NCBI GenBank assembly: GCA_964392105.1
Contig: CAYMPA010000052.1
Location: 1 to 16,760 of the forward strand
Length of the DNA: 16,760 nt
Direction of reading: 5' to 3'
From: UBA7359 sp964392105
Lineage (GTDB): Bacteria; Pseudomonadota; Gammaproteobacteria; Eutrophobiales; Eutrophobiaceae
In this document: piece by piece, positions 1 to 7,405 of the stretch
Numbering within the stretch: the first letter of the stretch is position 1
How the letters are laid out: every line of letters begins with the position of its first letter
Made by a program: the position numbers and the translations under genes
The notes under the pieces: model-generated
Seen by the model: the letters and a program-made list of their open reading frames with translations, nothing else
The model's database searches: none
Told to the model about the DNA's origin: nothing

Positions 1-1104
1 ACCGACCTTGTCGCCGGTGATCATGACACTGCCACCTTTGGCATTACTTGATGCAACAGTGATTAAGCTGTTTTCAGAAATGATTGCTGTATCGGATGCA
101 TAGATTTCGATGGTGCCACCATCGCTGTCGCTGGATGAGGCATTTAATGTACCGGTGTTGATTAAAGAATTACTAGTGCCCGCAGCAACCAGTTTGATTA
201 CGCCGCCCTCATTTTGGATCTTGCCGGCACCGATCATGCCGCTGTTATTTACGACATTGGTAAACACATCTTTAGCAGCACTAGCTTTTAATAAAACACT
301 ACCGCCTTCGGCATTAATTGTTCCTGTGTTAGAAACGGCATCATCAAGGTCATGAACGTTTTGTAAGATTTCTTCATCGACGGCGAATTGAATAAGTCCA
401 TCACCATCGAAATCCATCGTGACTTTTTTACCGGCAACCAGGTTCACCTGGCCTGCGGTTGCGAGGATGGTGCCTTCGTTTTTAACGGCACCACCAATTA
501 ATGTAACTGAGCCACCGGTTGCTGCTTGTATTAATCCCTGGTTAACAACCAAGCCTCCTTCTGATCCATCAGGATTAAAAAACTGATGATTACCATTCAT
601 AAAATTTTGATCTGATATATTCAGACCGGAAGCAACCAGAGAACCGACATTGACACTGGCCGTACTATTAAAGAAAACACCGTTTGGATTGAGTAAAAGG
701 ACTTTACCGTTGGCATTGATGGTACCGAAGATCTGGCTGGGGTTTTGATCAAAGATTCGGTTTAGCGCTTGTGCCGTTGTATTAGGCTGGTTGAACTGTA
801 CGAGTTCGTTGGTATTAACGTTAAAGGATTCCCAATTAACGATCAGATTTTGCGAGGCCTGGTTTACAACCGTGGTTGTTATATCCGGTGTGGCAATACT
901 GCCTTCTCCGGCAGCAACCACTCCGCCTTCCGGGCCCGCAAAAGCTGCGCCTGCATGCAAGCCGAATAGCAGACCCGCAGGTAATGATGTACGAATGAAT
1001 GACGTGATAGGATTAAGACGAGTTGATGGCCAGGTTAGTTTAGCCTGACGCTTCATGATAGACGGTTTTTGATTCCGTCTTCCTGACTTTCTTTTTTGTC
1101 TCAT
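1..1104 (-). CDS. TpsA: filamentous-haemagglutinin-like secreted protein, N-terminal part (gene runs off window)
   Basis: Secreted partner of a two-partner (type Vb) secretion system, probably an adhesin or other large beta-helical exoprotein. The frame is open for 368 codons to the window edge. The start at 1104 is chosen because an AAGGA site lies five bases before it; an inner ATG at 1056 has none. A long basic leader (about 56 residues, ending AFA before GPEGG) looks like an extended signal peptide. Residues about 57-250 match the TPS/haemagglutination-activity domain, including NPNG at 139-142 in a VLLLNPNGVFF context. After that come beta-helix-type strands of the form NxGxIxAxGGxVxL. 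The cognate transporter gene lies directly upstream on the same strand. The function of the mature protein cannot be read because the C-terminal part is missing. Confidence 0.9.
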   Translation of the reverse strand, partial: MRQKRKSGRRNQKPSIMKRQAKLTWPSTRLNPITSFIRTSLPAGLLFGLHAGAAFAGPEGGVVAAGEGSIATPDITTTVVNQASQNLIVNWESFNVNTNELVQFNQPNTTAQALNRIFDQNPSQIFGTINANGKVLLLNPNGVFFNSTASVNVGSLVASGLNISDQNFMNGNHQFFNPDGSEGGLVVNQGLIQAATGGSVTLIGGAVKNEGTILATAGQVNLVAGKKVTMDFDGDGLIQFAVDEEILQNVHDLDDAVSNTGTINAEGGSVLLKASAAKDVFTNVVNNSGMIGAGKIQNEGGVIKLVAAGTSNSLINTGTLNASSSDSDGGTIEIYASDTAIISENSLITVASSNAKGGSVMITGDKVG

Positions 1105-1187
1105 TTGTTTCCTTCAGATTGTGATGGTGACGATCCTGATCACCAAGAAACACAACCCCCTTGTTACCAGATTTTAGTCCAAGTTAC

Positions 1188-1203
1188 TGTGACCCAGTTC
1201 ACA
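1188..1203. promoter_or_regulatory. CRP/Vfr-type binding site between tpsB and tpsA
   Basis: The 16-mer TGTGACCCAGTTCACA has both consensus CRP half-sites, TGTGA and TCACA, with the usual 6-bp spacer. It lies in the 178-bp gap between tpsB and tpsA, centred about 91 bp before the tpsA start codon. A TAAAAT -10-like hexamer follows at 1171-1176 (minus strand). That would put the site near -31, so activation versus repression cannot be decided. The match is seen directly; the regulator is inferred from the consensus. Confidence 0.55.
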
Positions 1204-1282
1204 CTCGTATCTGGTTTATTATTGTTAATAAATAGTGATTAAATAAATCTCAATCACATTAATAAATCACGTGAAAAATTTG

Positions 1283-3154
1283 TTAAAAACTATAGGTAAA
1301 ATCACCCCAAATATGACCAAAACGTCCATCATTTGGTATTTCAGCACCGAGTTCCGTTGCATACATCAGACGACTATCAATCATCCCCGGTACATTAAAG
1401 CGTACGCCCATACCAACACTCTTGAAAGTAACCCAGCTACCAGATGTATTTCGATCAGCTGCAGTGTCTAGTGCCTCATTCTGTTGTGCCGTTGCAAAAT
1501 CGTAGAACACTGAAAATTGAAATACTTCACCCCATGTTCGATTTTTAAATGCGGGTTTATCAGCAATGAACGGTGCATTAAATATATATTCAAGTGAGAA
1601 GAAATAGGCTCGATCAAACAAACCTTGTGCATCGGGGTAACCTCTGACATTTTCGGGGCCACCAACAGAATACTGTTCAAGGGGTACTAATATATCTTTT
1701 GACCATTGGAATTCTGTTTTAAATAACAATGATTGATTTTTAGATATTAACTGTAAGCGTTGGTAATTCGCAGATACTTTTACAAACTGACCATCAGCCA
1801 ATTCATCTGCTGTGTTACCTCGACGACTTGAACGACTGTCTGTAGCTCCTGCTAATTGATCACCGCTAGAACCCATTGCGCCAAAGATATCATTAAATCC
1901 TCTACTAAAGGTTAAGGTCGCAAAGTTTAAGCCACCGCCAAAGTTTTCCGGTACTACCTTATCAAGCAACAATCTGAATGGATGGAATGTATCAACCGAA
2001 TCATAATTTAACTCCAATTCTAAAACACTCAAACGATCAGTATTCGTTTGCGCTCCGGCAGTCCTTGTTGTTGATATTTTTTGCGTCAAAGAAAGTTTAC
2101 TAGATAGATTTTTTTGCCGGCTACGAATAAACGATTTATCAAGATAGACAGATCGATTATCTGTCTGAGCTGATATCTGGTTTGCTGCAAATTCACCGCC
2201 GATATCGAAACGATTTTTAAAAAGATTTGCGCCAATCACAAATCCTCTTCCCAAGTAGCGTTCATAATCCAATGACCAGAAAGGATTGTTTTTTGGGTTG
2301 TAAGTCTGTTGTAATGTTGCTGTGACTTTATCAGCACCACCGGTTGGGTTATTCCAGTCAATTGTTGCCCTTAATCGGTTACGACCCGTTTCTGGCAGAC
2401 CATGATTGTCTACACGATAGGCAACATCGAAACTTTTTTCTTCCTGGACCTTGAGTATGATATCAGCCTCACCGACTTTCAGACCGGGTTGAAATACACC
2501 AAACACACTGAGCCCTGGAAAATCCGTTAAGGTTAAGAGAGCAGCCTCGATATTTTCCTGGGTTACTGGCTCACCCACCAGTTTCAAAAACGGTTTTCTT
2601 AATACTTTTTCAGAGTACTTTTTATGGCTCTCTGCAATTACGCGCCCGAGTCTCCCGATAAATATCTGAATATCTACAATACCACTAGCAACAGTCTGAA
2701 CCGGTATGACTGCGGTAGAAAGAATCAATCCCTTGGCACGATAGTATCTTGTCACCTCATCAGCAACTTCTTGTAATTCACCGATACTAAAGCCTCTTTC
2801 GGGTTGCTCTTGACGTAACTTTTCTAGAATTGTTGTTTTAATCTCTTCAATACTGACATCAAATTTAGGCAGGTCTTCTGCATCTAATATTCTGAATTCT
2901 TTTACAGTGATATAAGGTCCTTCTTCGATATCGAATGGGCGATCGATAACCGCTGGAATATCGACGATATCACCTACTGTATCGACAGGTTGCTCAGGTG
3001 CTATTTCAGGTTGGGGACGAACTGCGCCAGGACGCGCTGAATCAGGCAGACCCAGTGGTCCTGCAAGGACTAGCTCACTTAAAAACAGCAAAGAAAGCAC
3101 AATCAGGAAATTGTGGACTTTCCCCTGTATTTTTTTAGATGACTTATTTATCAC
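1283..3154 (-). CDS. TpsB: outer-membrane transporter of two-partner secretion (ShlB/FhaC/HecB family)
   Basis: Outer-membrane beta-barrel of the Omp85/TpsB superfamily that recognises the TPS domain of its partner in the periplasm and carries it across the outer membrane. At 623 residues it has the family's usual size. A signal peptide ends near residue 31 (LVLA before GP), followed by a Pro-rich linker. Two POTRA domains lie at about 81-157 and 168-236. The barrel fills the rest, with the lid-loop motif VRGY at 503-506 (GGPENVRGYPD) and a terminal Phe (TYSF). The start is a GTG; the same frame is closed by a stop a few codons upstream, and later starts would damage the signal peptide. No Shine-Dalgarno sequence precedes this GTG, but a short ORF with an excellent one ends 23 bases earlier. 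tpsA follows 178 bp downstream. Confidence 0.93.
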   Translation of the reverse strand: MINKSSKKIQGKVHNFLIVLSLLFLSELVLAGPLGLPDSARPGAVRPQPEIAPEQPVDTVGDIVDIPAVIDRPFDIEEGPYITVKEFRILDAEDLPKFDVSIEEIKTTILEKLRQEQPERGFSIGELQEVADEVTRYYRAKGLILSTAVIPVQTVASGIVDIQIFIGRLGRVIAESHKKYSEKVLRKPFLKLVGEPVTQENIEAALLTLTDFPGLSVFGVFQPGLKVGEADIILKVQEEKSFDVAYRVDNHGLPETGRNRLRATIDWNNPTGGADKVTATLQQTYNPKNNPFWSLDYERYLGRGFVIGANLFKNRFDIGGEFAANQISAQTDNRSVYLDKSFIRSRQKNLSSKLSLTQKISTTRTAGAQTNTDRLSVLELELNYDSVDTFHPFRLLLDKVVPENFGGGLNFATLTFSRGFNDIFGAMGSSGDQLAGATDSRSSRRGNTADELADGQFVKVSANYQRLQLISKNQSLLFKTEFQWSKDILVPLEQYSVGGPENVRGYPDAQGLFDRAYFFSLEYIFNAPFIADKPAFKNRTWGEVFQFSVFYDFATAQQNEALDTAADRNTSGSWVTFKSVGMGVRFNVPGMIDSRLMYATELGAEIPNDGRFGHIWGDFTYSF

Positions 3155-3177
3155 AAATAATTATTAAAATCATATGG

Positions 3178-3231
3178 TTATAAATCACGCAAAGTAATTC
3201 TGCTATTTTTATTATTCAATAGACAAAACAT
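3178..3231 (-). CDS. possible 17-residue leader peptide upstream of tpsB
   Basis: A short ORF, MFCLLNNKNSRITLRDL, starts at an ATG preceded by GGGAGG four bases away, one of the best ribosome binding sites in the window. It stops 23 bases before the GTG of tpsB, in a different frame. Because tpsB has no recognisable site of its own, the ORF could deliver ribosomes to it by translational coupling. No attenuator hairpin or regulatory codon run was seen. It could instead be a chance ORF; expression is unproven. Confidence 0.35.
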   Translation of the reverse strand: MFCLLNNKNSRITLRDL

Positions 3232-3245
3232 ACTTCCTCCCGATT

Positions 3246-3278
3246 TTGAACTATATCAATTTAATGAAATAGGAGCAA
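3246..3278 (-). promoter_or_regulatory. candidate tpsB promoter with FNR/ANR-like box
   Basis: On the minus strand TTGCTC (3273-3278) is separated by 17 bp from TATAGT (3250-3255), a weak -35 and a good -10 that would start RNA about 12 bases before the short leader ORF. The -10 lies inside TTGATATAGTTCAA (3246-3259), which matches the FNR/ANR pattern TTGAT-N4-ATCAA in 9 of 10 fixed positions. A bound regulator there would be expected to block rather than activate. Both are pattern matches only. Confidence 0.3.
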
Positions 3279-3407
3279 AAGAATTTGATTAATAATTAAA
3301 TGTATATTATTAGTCTAAATTATTGAAAGATATTACTTTTCAGAATAACACAAAGAATAATAATAATGTTGCGCAATAGAGACAACACCTTCGAAAATGA
3401 GAGGCAA

Positions 3408-3432
3408 AATAAAAGGCTCAGGTATTATTTTT
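3408..3432. repeat. 25-bp direct repeat, copy 1 (left of HigBA module)
   Basis: This 25-mer, containing GGCTCAGGTATTATTTTT, recurs at 4279-4303 with a single mismatch (G to A at the eighth base). It lies 27 bp beyond the antitoxin stop codon. The two copies enclose exactly the toxin-antitoxin module and its promoter. Confidence 0.7.
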
Positions 3433-3459
3433 GGGTCTGCCCTGAAGTAAGTGAATTAT

Positions 3460-3762
3460 CTATGATGACATTTCTAAAACTTTAATCATCTCTGCTGGAT
3501 TTTCACCAATCAGAGTTAATAATTTTTTAGCCGTACCAGAAGGGTGTCGTCGGTTACTCTCCCAACTCTTAACAGTATCAAAGCTAGCACCAATAATTTT
3601 AGCAAACTCAGCCTGATTTTTTCCGACTTCCTCACGAATCTTTTTTACATTTACAGTATCAAAACGGTGCAAAAATGCTTCATCAGGCTTAGTTTCACCT
3701 TTTTCAATGGCTACCATTGCTTCAGCACTAGCAACAAGGTCAGCAAAAAGTTCTTTTTTCAT
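3460..3762 (-). CDS. higA: HigA-type antitoxin, HTH/XRE family
   Basis: Predicted antitoxin that neutralises the upstream-encoded RelE/HigB-type nuclease and, through its DNA-binding domain, represses its own operon. It has 100 residues, typical of HigA2. The helix-turn-helix spans about residues 38-80, with the signature NQAEFAKIIGASFDTVKSWE followed by RRHPSGTAKKLL. The N-terminal 35 residues are the part likely to wrap the toxin. It lies 12 bp after the toxin gene on the same strand. The toxin stop codon overlaps the start of its GGAG ribosome binding site, which is well placed eight bases before ATG and supports this start. Toxin first, antitoxin second is the usual order for the HigBA family. 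Confidence 0.88.
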   Translation of the reverse strand: MKKELFADLVASAEAMVAIEKGETKPDEAFLHRFDTVNVKKIREEVGKNQAEFAKIIGASFDTVKSWESNRRHPSGTAKKLLTLIGENPAEMIKVLEMSS

Positions 3763-3774
3763 CGCTCATTCTCC

Positions 3775-4095
3775 TTACTTTAGTTTTGAAACAATTTTCT
3801 TTAATTCATTACGTTGAGCTTTAGTTAAGTTGTCCATTTCACCTTCAGCGTAAATTAATGCCAGGTAAAGATAGCCTTCATTGCTTATATTGTAATAAAT
3901 TATTCTTATACCTCCACTTTTACCCCTTCCCGGCAAGCTCCATCTCATCTTACGAAATCCACCTGTCCCCGAAATAACTTCTCCTAGTTCCGGGTTTTCT
4001 ATGAGTTTTTCTTGCATGTCTCTGAAGCTATCATCATCTAACAATCTCTCACGATGTTTGCTAAATCCAGGCAACTCAATAAATGTAAAATTCAT
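3775..4095 (-). CDS. higB: HigB/RelE-type toxin (HigB2-like mRNA interferase)
   Basis: Predicted ribosome-dependent mRNA-cleaving toxin of the RelE/ParE superfamily, closest by eye to Vibrio cholerae HigB2. It has 106 residues, full length for the family. Visible family segments are NPELGEVISGTGGFRKMRW (35-52), the basic strand GRGKSGGIRIIYY (56-68) and IYAEGEMDNLT (81-91). The basic residues R48, K49, R57, K59 and R64 are the likely RNA-contacting set, inferred from the family. The frame is intact, so the toxin is probably active. The ATG at 4095 is preceded by a modest GGAA and lies 10 bp after the end of the operator inverted repeat. The gene is first in a two-gene operon with its antitoxin. 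Confidence 0.88.
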   Translation of the reverse strand: MNFTFIELPGFSKHRERLLDDDSFRDMQEKLIENPELGEVISGTGGFRKMRWSLPGRGKSGGIRIIYYNISNEGYLYLALIYAEGEMDNLTKAQRNELKKIVSKLK

Positions 4096-4105
4096 ATACT
4101 ATTCC

Positions 4106-4150
4106 ATGTACTTTGTACATGAGTATAGTGGTGTACAAAGTACATATCAA
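4106..4150 (-). promoter_or_regulatory. higBA promoter overlapped by an inverted-repeat operator
   Basis: On the minus strand TTGATA (4145-4150) and TATACT (4122-4127) are separated by exactly 17 bp, a near-consensus sigma70 promoter firing toward higB. Two arms, 4106-4120 (ATGTACTTTGTACAT) and 4131-4145 (GTGTACAAAGTACAT), are inverted copies matching in 14 of 15 positions, and each arm is itself a near-palindrome built on GTAC. The arms flank the -10 on both sides and touch the -35, as expected for autorepression by an HTH antitoxin. Confidence 0.8.
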
Positions 4151-4278
4151 GGCTTTGTGACAATTATTTTTGCGCGCAAGACTCAACAAATTGCGTTTTT
4201 CTGAGAAATGGGTGAGATCCTGAAATACTGTGCAACCCTATGCGTTTTATACCTTTATATTCGAGAGTGTGAGTCAAC

Positions 4279-4303
4279 AATAAAAGACTCAGGTATTATT
4301 TTT
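4279..4303. repeat. 25-bp direct repeat, copy 2 (right of HigBA module)
   Basis: Partner of the repeat at 3408-3432, 24 of 25 bases identical. It abuts and overlaps by one base the stop codon of the prolyl-isomerase gene. Part of it also forms a TGAGTC/GACTCA stem (4270-4275 with 4286-4291) with a 10-base loop followed by a T-rich run on the plus strand. It could therefore be a duplicated transcription terminator rather than a mobile-element scar. Confidence 0.7.
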
Positions 4304-5358
4304 TATTCGTTGGTATTGGTCCTCAATCTCAACCGCCATTCTTCAAGCTTTTTGTCAGAAATGTCCTGAGGATATTCCTTTCTGGCCTGAGTAAAGATGG
4401 CATTTCTTAACTGTGCATTCGCTTGCTTAATCAATAATTGACGAATTTGTTGTTCAACTTGTGCTAATTTTAACGGTTCTGCCTTCAGTATTATTCCTCT
4501 TTTTATAATATGAATACCAGATTCAGATTCAATTGGTTTACTTATCTCCCCTTCTTTTAGTTTTAAAACAGGTTCTTTAATTTCAGGAAGCAGGTCACTC
4601 GTCTTTAATAATCCCATATAACCGCCCAGGGCTTTACTTTGTTCATGCTCTGACTGAGAGATTGCCACATTAGAGAAATCTACCTTACCCTTCTTTATAT
4701 CGTAAATTATTTTGTCTGCTTTTTTCTTCAATGCAGTAATTCCTTTTTCATCTAACTCTTTTGATTTTGTAAAAAAGATCTGCCAAACGTGAATGCGCTC
4801 CGGGACAATGAACTGCGCTTTATTAGATTCAAAATATTCAACCACCTGTTCATCACTGGGAAAATCGCCGGGTAACTTACTTATGATGAGTCGATTAAGA
4901 TAAGATTCACGTAGAATATTTTCAGCGCCACGACGCATTACAAATTCAACATTACGATCTTGAATAAGATTATTAGCAATAGCTGCAGATACGGCAGAAC
5001 GATTATTTGCTTCATTTTCAATCACTTGTTTAAATAAGTTTTGATCTGATAATATTTTTGATCGTTCCTGTTCGTTCATATTCGCGATTAATAAGGAGAC
5101 GTAATCCAGATCTATTTGAGGGTTTGCTGCTGCTTCTTTATCGGATGTCTTCGCCCACTCAGTATTTATTGATTTTTCATCAGGTGTTTCTGTCGGCTTC
5201 GATTTTGGTTTCTTATCTTCAGCCACTTCGGGTTCAGCCTTTTCCAGGCCCAATATTTCCCATACTGATATCGCCGAAACCTGAGATGTTTGTGAGATGA
5301 TAAAAATCAGGCATACGAATAAAACGCTTAATAATGTTTTTAAATTTGCAAATTTCAT
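4303..5358 (-). CDS. exported parvulin-type peptidyl-prolyl isomerase (PpiC/SurA-like)
   Basis: Periplasmic chaperone/isomerase of the rotamase family. With the start at 5358 the product has 351 residues: signal peptide 1-29 (hydrophobic LLSVLFVCLIFII, ending QVSA), a charged low-complexity linker (about 40-80), a SurA_N-like helical segment (about 90-180), then one PpiC domain at about 187-289. The domain ends with GGYMG (245-249) and SGIHIIKR (280-287). A GTG at 5391 would add 11 residues in front of the signal peptide; the ATG gives a more normal signal peptide, but neither has a strong ribosome site. It lies on the same strand as tpsB and tpsA. Bordetella Par27, a parvulin assisting filamentous haemagglutinin, is a precedent for this partnership, so a role in TpsA passage is plausible but inferred. 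Confidence 0.85.
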   Translation of the reverse strand: MKFANLKTLLSVLFVCLIFIISQTSQVSAISVWEILGLEKAEPEVAEDKKPKSKPTETPDEKSINTEWAKTSDKEAAANPQIDLDYVSLLIANMNEQERSKILSDQNLFKQVIENEANNRSAVSAAIANNLIQDRNVEFVMRRGAENILRESYLNRLIISKLPGDFPSDEQVVEYFESNKAQFIVPERIHVWQIFFTKSKELDEKGITALKKKADKIIYDIKKGKVDFSNVAISQSEHEQSKALGGYMGLLKTSDLLPEIKEPVLKLKEGEISKPIESESGIHIIKRGIILKAEPLKLAQVEQQIRQLLIKQANAQLRNAIFTQARKEYPQDISDKKLEEWRLRLRTNTNE

Positions 5359-5680
5359 ATTTAATATCTGGATTGAGTGACAAGATTTCACTATCTTATA
5401 TCATCTCACCCTGCCAGTTAATTTATAATTCAGTGCTAAGACTTCATTTTCCCTCTAAAATTAATGTTGTAAGATGATGACTATATATAAATGAATAGCT
5501 ATTATCAGTGCTTGGATTATCTTATCAGGAATATTTAAATAGTATTCTCAGATGCTTGGGGCATTGAGATACTTGATAACGTGAATATCGAAATAAAAAA
5601 ATCTAATACTTACTGATTGATTCTGATTTTAGTATGTTACTATCCTTATGTTTTTAAAAAGAAATTTATAAAATAACAAT
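5359..5680. other. divergent intergenic region, promoter area
   Basis: This 322-bp AT-rich gap separates the minus-strand isomerase from the plus-strand signalling cluster, so promoters for both must lie here. For the plus strand the best candidate is TTGATT (5617-5622), an 18-bp spacer and TATCCT (5641-5646), each 4 of 6 to consensus. For the minus strand a palindrome AGTGA-N7-TCACT (5376-5392) lies just before the isomerase start. No gene, terminator or further repeat was seen. Confidence 0.35.
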
Positions 5681-6586
5681 ATGTCGCCAAAAACAACAAA
5701 TATTGCCATTATGTTTGCTGATATAAGCGGTAGTACCCGCTTATTTGAAGTTTTAGGTGATGCAACAGCTCGTGTAACCGTTTCAGACACACTGGAATTA
5801 CTTACAAAAGTCATCCATGTGCACAATGGTACTGTTATCAAAACCATTGGTGACGAAATAATGTGTACTTTTCCTACCGCTGATGATTCTGCAAATGCAG
5901 CCAATGAAATGCAGGAGACCCTGGAAGATGCCAATGAAATGAGAGGTGAGGGACCTGAAATCAAGATCAGAATTGGTATGCATTATGGGCCGGCACTACT
6001 TGAAAAGGGCGATGTCTATGGAGACGCGGTCAATGTTGCCGCCAGAATGGCTGCCCAGGCAAAAGGAGGTCAGATCATTACCACAAAATCTACCGTAGAT
6101 TTACTGGAACCCATTATGCGTGCGAGTACCCGATTTGTTGACCGTGCACCAATTAAAGGAAAAAAAGAAGATATCGAAATCTTTGAAATCATCTGGCAGG
6201 AAGAAGATGTCACCCGAATGGCGACGGGGTTGATGGAGGATGTCCCTAAAATCCCTCAAGTTTCACTCAAGGTATGTTACGCAGGAAATACTATCACGCT
6301 GGGTCAGGAAAGATCAGCACTGGTGATGGGGCGAAGTCAGGCCTGTGATTTACCAATAAATGAGAAACTGGCTTCAAGGCAACATGTTCGGATTGAACTG
6401 CGTCGTAATAAGTTTTTTATAATTGATCAAAGTACAAATGGTACACATATAAGAATGGATAATGCCGATGATTCTTTCTTAAGACGTGAAGAAACGCCAA
6501 TTAATGCAAACGGTGCAATCAGTCTTGGTAAATCATTCGCTGAAGATCCGACCGAGGTAGTAGAATTCACCCTTCAATCCTCATGA
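5681..6586 (+). CDS. class III adenylate cyclase with C-terminal FHA domain
   Basis: Predicted soluble enzyme making cAMP from ATP, coupled to a phosphothreonine-reading FHA module. It has 301 residues. The cyclase domain (about 5-170) holds all six catalytic positions of the class: metal-binding D14 (FADISGST) and D58 (TIGDE), purine-selecting K54 and D111, and N118/R122 (VYGDAVNVAARM). The K/D pair indicates ATP rather than GTP. The FHA domain (about 195-300) shows the binding residues in GRS (217-219), SRQH (232-235) and STNG (251-254). No membrane segment or signal peptide is present. It is first in the cluster, 27 bp before the PP2C gene. The FHA domain probably binds an autophosphorylated Thr on the kinase encoded two genes downstream, linking kinase state to cAMP output; that link is inference. 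No strong ribosome site precedes the ATG. Confidence 0.92.
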   Translation: MSPKTTNIAIMFADISGSTRLFEVLGDATARVTVSDTLELLTKVIHVHNGTVIKTIGDEIMCTFPTADDSANAANEMQETLEDANEMRGEGPEIKIRIGMHYGPALLEKGDVYGDAVNVAARMAAQAKGGQIITTKSTVDLLEPIMRASTRFVDRAPIKGKKEDIEIFEIIWQEEDVTRMATGLMEDVPKIPQVSLKVCYAGNTITLGQERSALVMGRSQACDLPINEKLASRQHVRIELRRNKFFIIDQSTNGTHIRMDNADDSFLRREETPINANGAISLGKSFAEDPTEVVEFTLQSS

Positions 6587-6613
6587 GCAAAATCTAAAAA
6601 TACTGATAATCAA

Positions 6614-7363
6614 ATGTCTGATCCAATCGAACAAAGTAATACAAAATCACTTTCATGGCATTCGCATGGAATAACTGATACGGGAAAAGTTCGAAAACAT
6701 AATGAAGACTCCATGCTGGATAGACCTGAAACAGGCATGTGGGTTGTTGCAGATGGCATGGGTGGACATGCTGCCGGGGATGTCGCCAGCCAAATGATTG
6801 TAAATTCCTTGAAGAAAGTCCATGAAGGGATTTCTCTCGACAGATATATCGATGATATCGAAGACAGATTAATCGAAGTCAATAAAAAATTAATCGATAA
6901 GGCAAACGAAAGCACGAAACGAACTACAATTGGAAGTACGGTTGTTATGATGTTGGCGTATGATAAATACTGCGTTTATTTTTGGGCCGGAGACAGTCGT
7001 TTATATCGTTTACGTGATGGTGAATTACGGCAGATGACAACGGATCATTCACAAGTCGAACAATATGTAGAGCAGGGACTTATCTCTCGAGAGGAAGCAG
7101 CTGTCCACCCACATGGGAATATGATTACACGTGCAGTTGGTGCTACCCAGAATTTTTTCCTGGATATGGATATACAAGAAATGAAAAAAGGAGATCGTTA
7201 CATGCTATGCAGTGACGGACTGACTAAACATACTGAAGATTTTGAATTTCAGGAAATGCTGAAAAAAGGCACTACTGAAGAAATATGTAAAGAATTGACT
7301 GACTTAACCTTGTCCCGGGGTGCCGGAGATAATGTTACTACTATTGTCATTGATATAGACTAG
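6614..7363 (+). CDS. PP2C-type Ser/Thr protein phosphatase (Stp/PppA-like)
   Basis: Metal-dependent phosphatase predicted to remove phosphate from Ser/Thr in the substrates of the neighbouring kinase and from the kinase itself. Its 249 residues are the normal length for bacterial Stp/PrpC enzymes, cytoplasmic with no membrane segment. The PP2C motifs appear in order: RKHNEDS (27-33), VVADGMGGHAAGD (44-56, metal ligand D47), WAGDSRLYRL (124-133), GNMITRAVG (168-176), LCSDGLT (198-204, D201) and GAGDNVTTIVI (236-246, D239). All metal-coordinating Asp residues are present, so it should be active. It lies between the cyclase (27 bp upstream) and the kinase (39 bp downstream). A kinase, PP2C and FHA triad is a recurring bacterial phospho-switch. 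The ribosome binding site is weak. Confidence 0.94.
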   Translation: MSDPIEQSNTKSLSWHSHGITDTGKVRKHNEDSMLDRPETGMWVVADGMGGHAAGDVASQMIVNSLKKVHEGISLDRYIDDIEDRLIEVNKKLIDKANESTKRTTIGSTVVMMLAYDKYCVYFWAGDSRLYRLRDGELRQMTTDHSQVEQYVEQGLISREEAAVHPHGNMITRAVGATQNFFLDMDIQEMKKGDRYMLCSDGLTKHTEDFEFQEMLKKGTTEEICKELTDLTLSRGAGDNVTTIVIDID

Positions 7364-7390
7364 ATTTAATAAAAGTGTTCACGTTTTTGC

Positions 7391-7405
7391 AGGAGTATTA
7401 CATTG
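7391..7405 (+). promoter_or_regulatory. ribosome binding site fixing a TTG start for the kinase
   Basis: AGGAG at 7391-7395 lies seven bases before a TTG at 7403-7405. There is no ATG at this position, and the encoded MADFKTTLEAL begins a conserved-looking helical domain, so TTG is taken as the real initiation codon. It may keep kinase levels low relative to its neighbours. Confidence 0.7.

Noticed and set aside
110..355. 81-residue plus-strand frame antisense to tpsA
   Set aside because: The opposite strand carries a clear TpsA reading frame with signal peptide and TPS domain; this is a shadow frame.
1124..1142. Small GGTGA/TCACC hairpin in the tpsA 5' leader as a riboswitch
   Set aside because: It has only five base pairs with a nine-base loop and no recognisable conserved riboswitch core.
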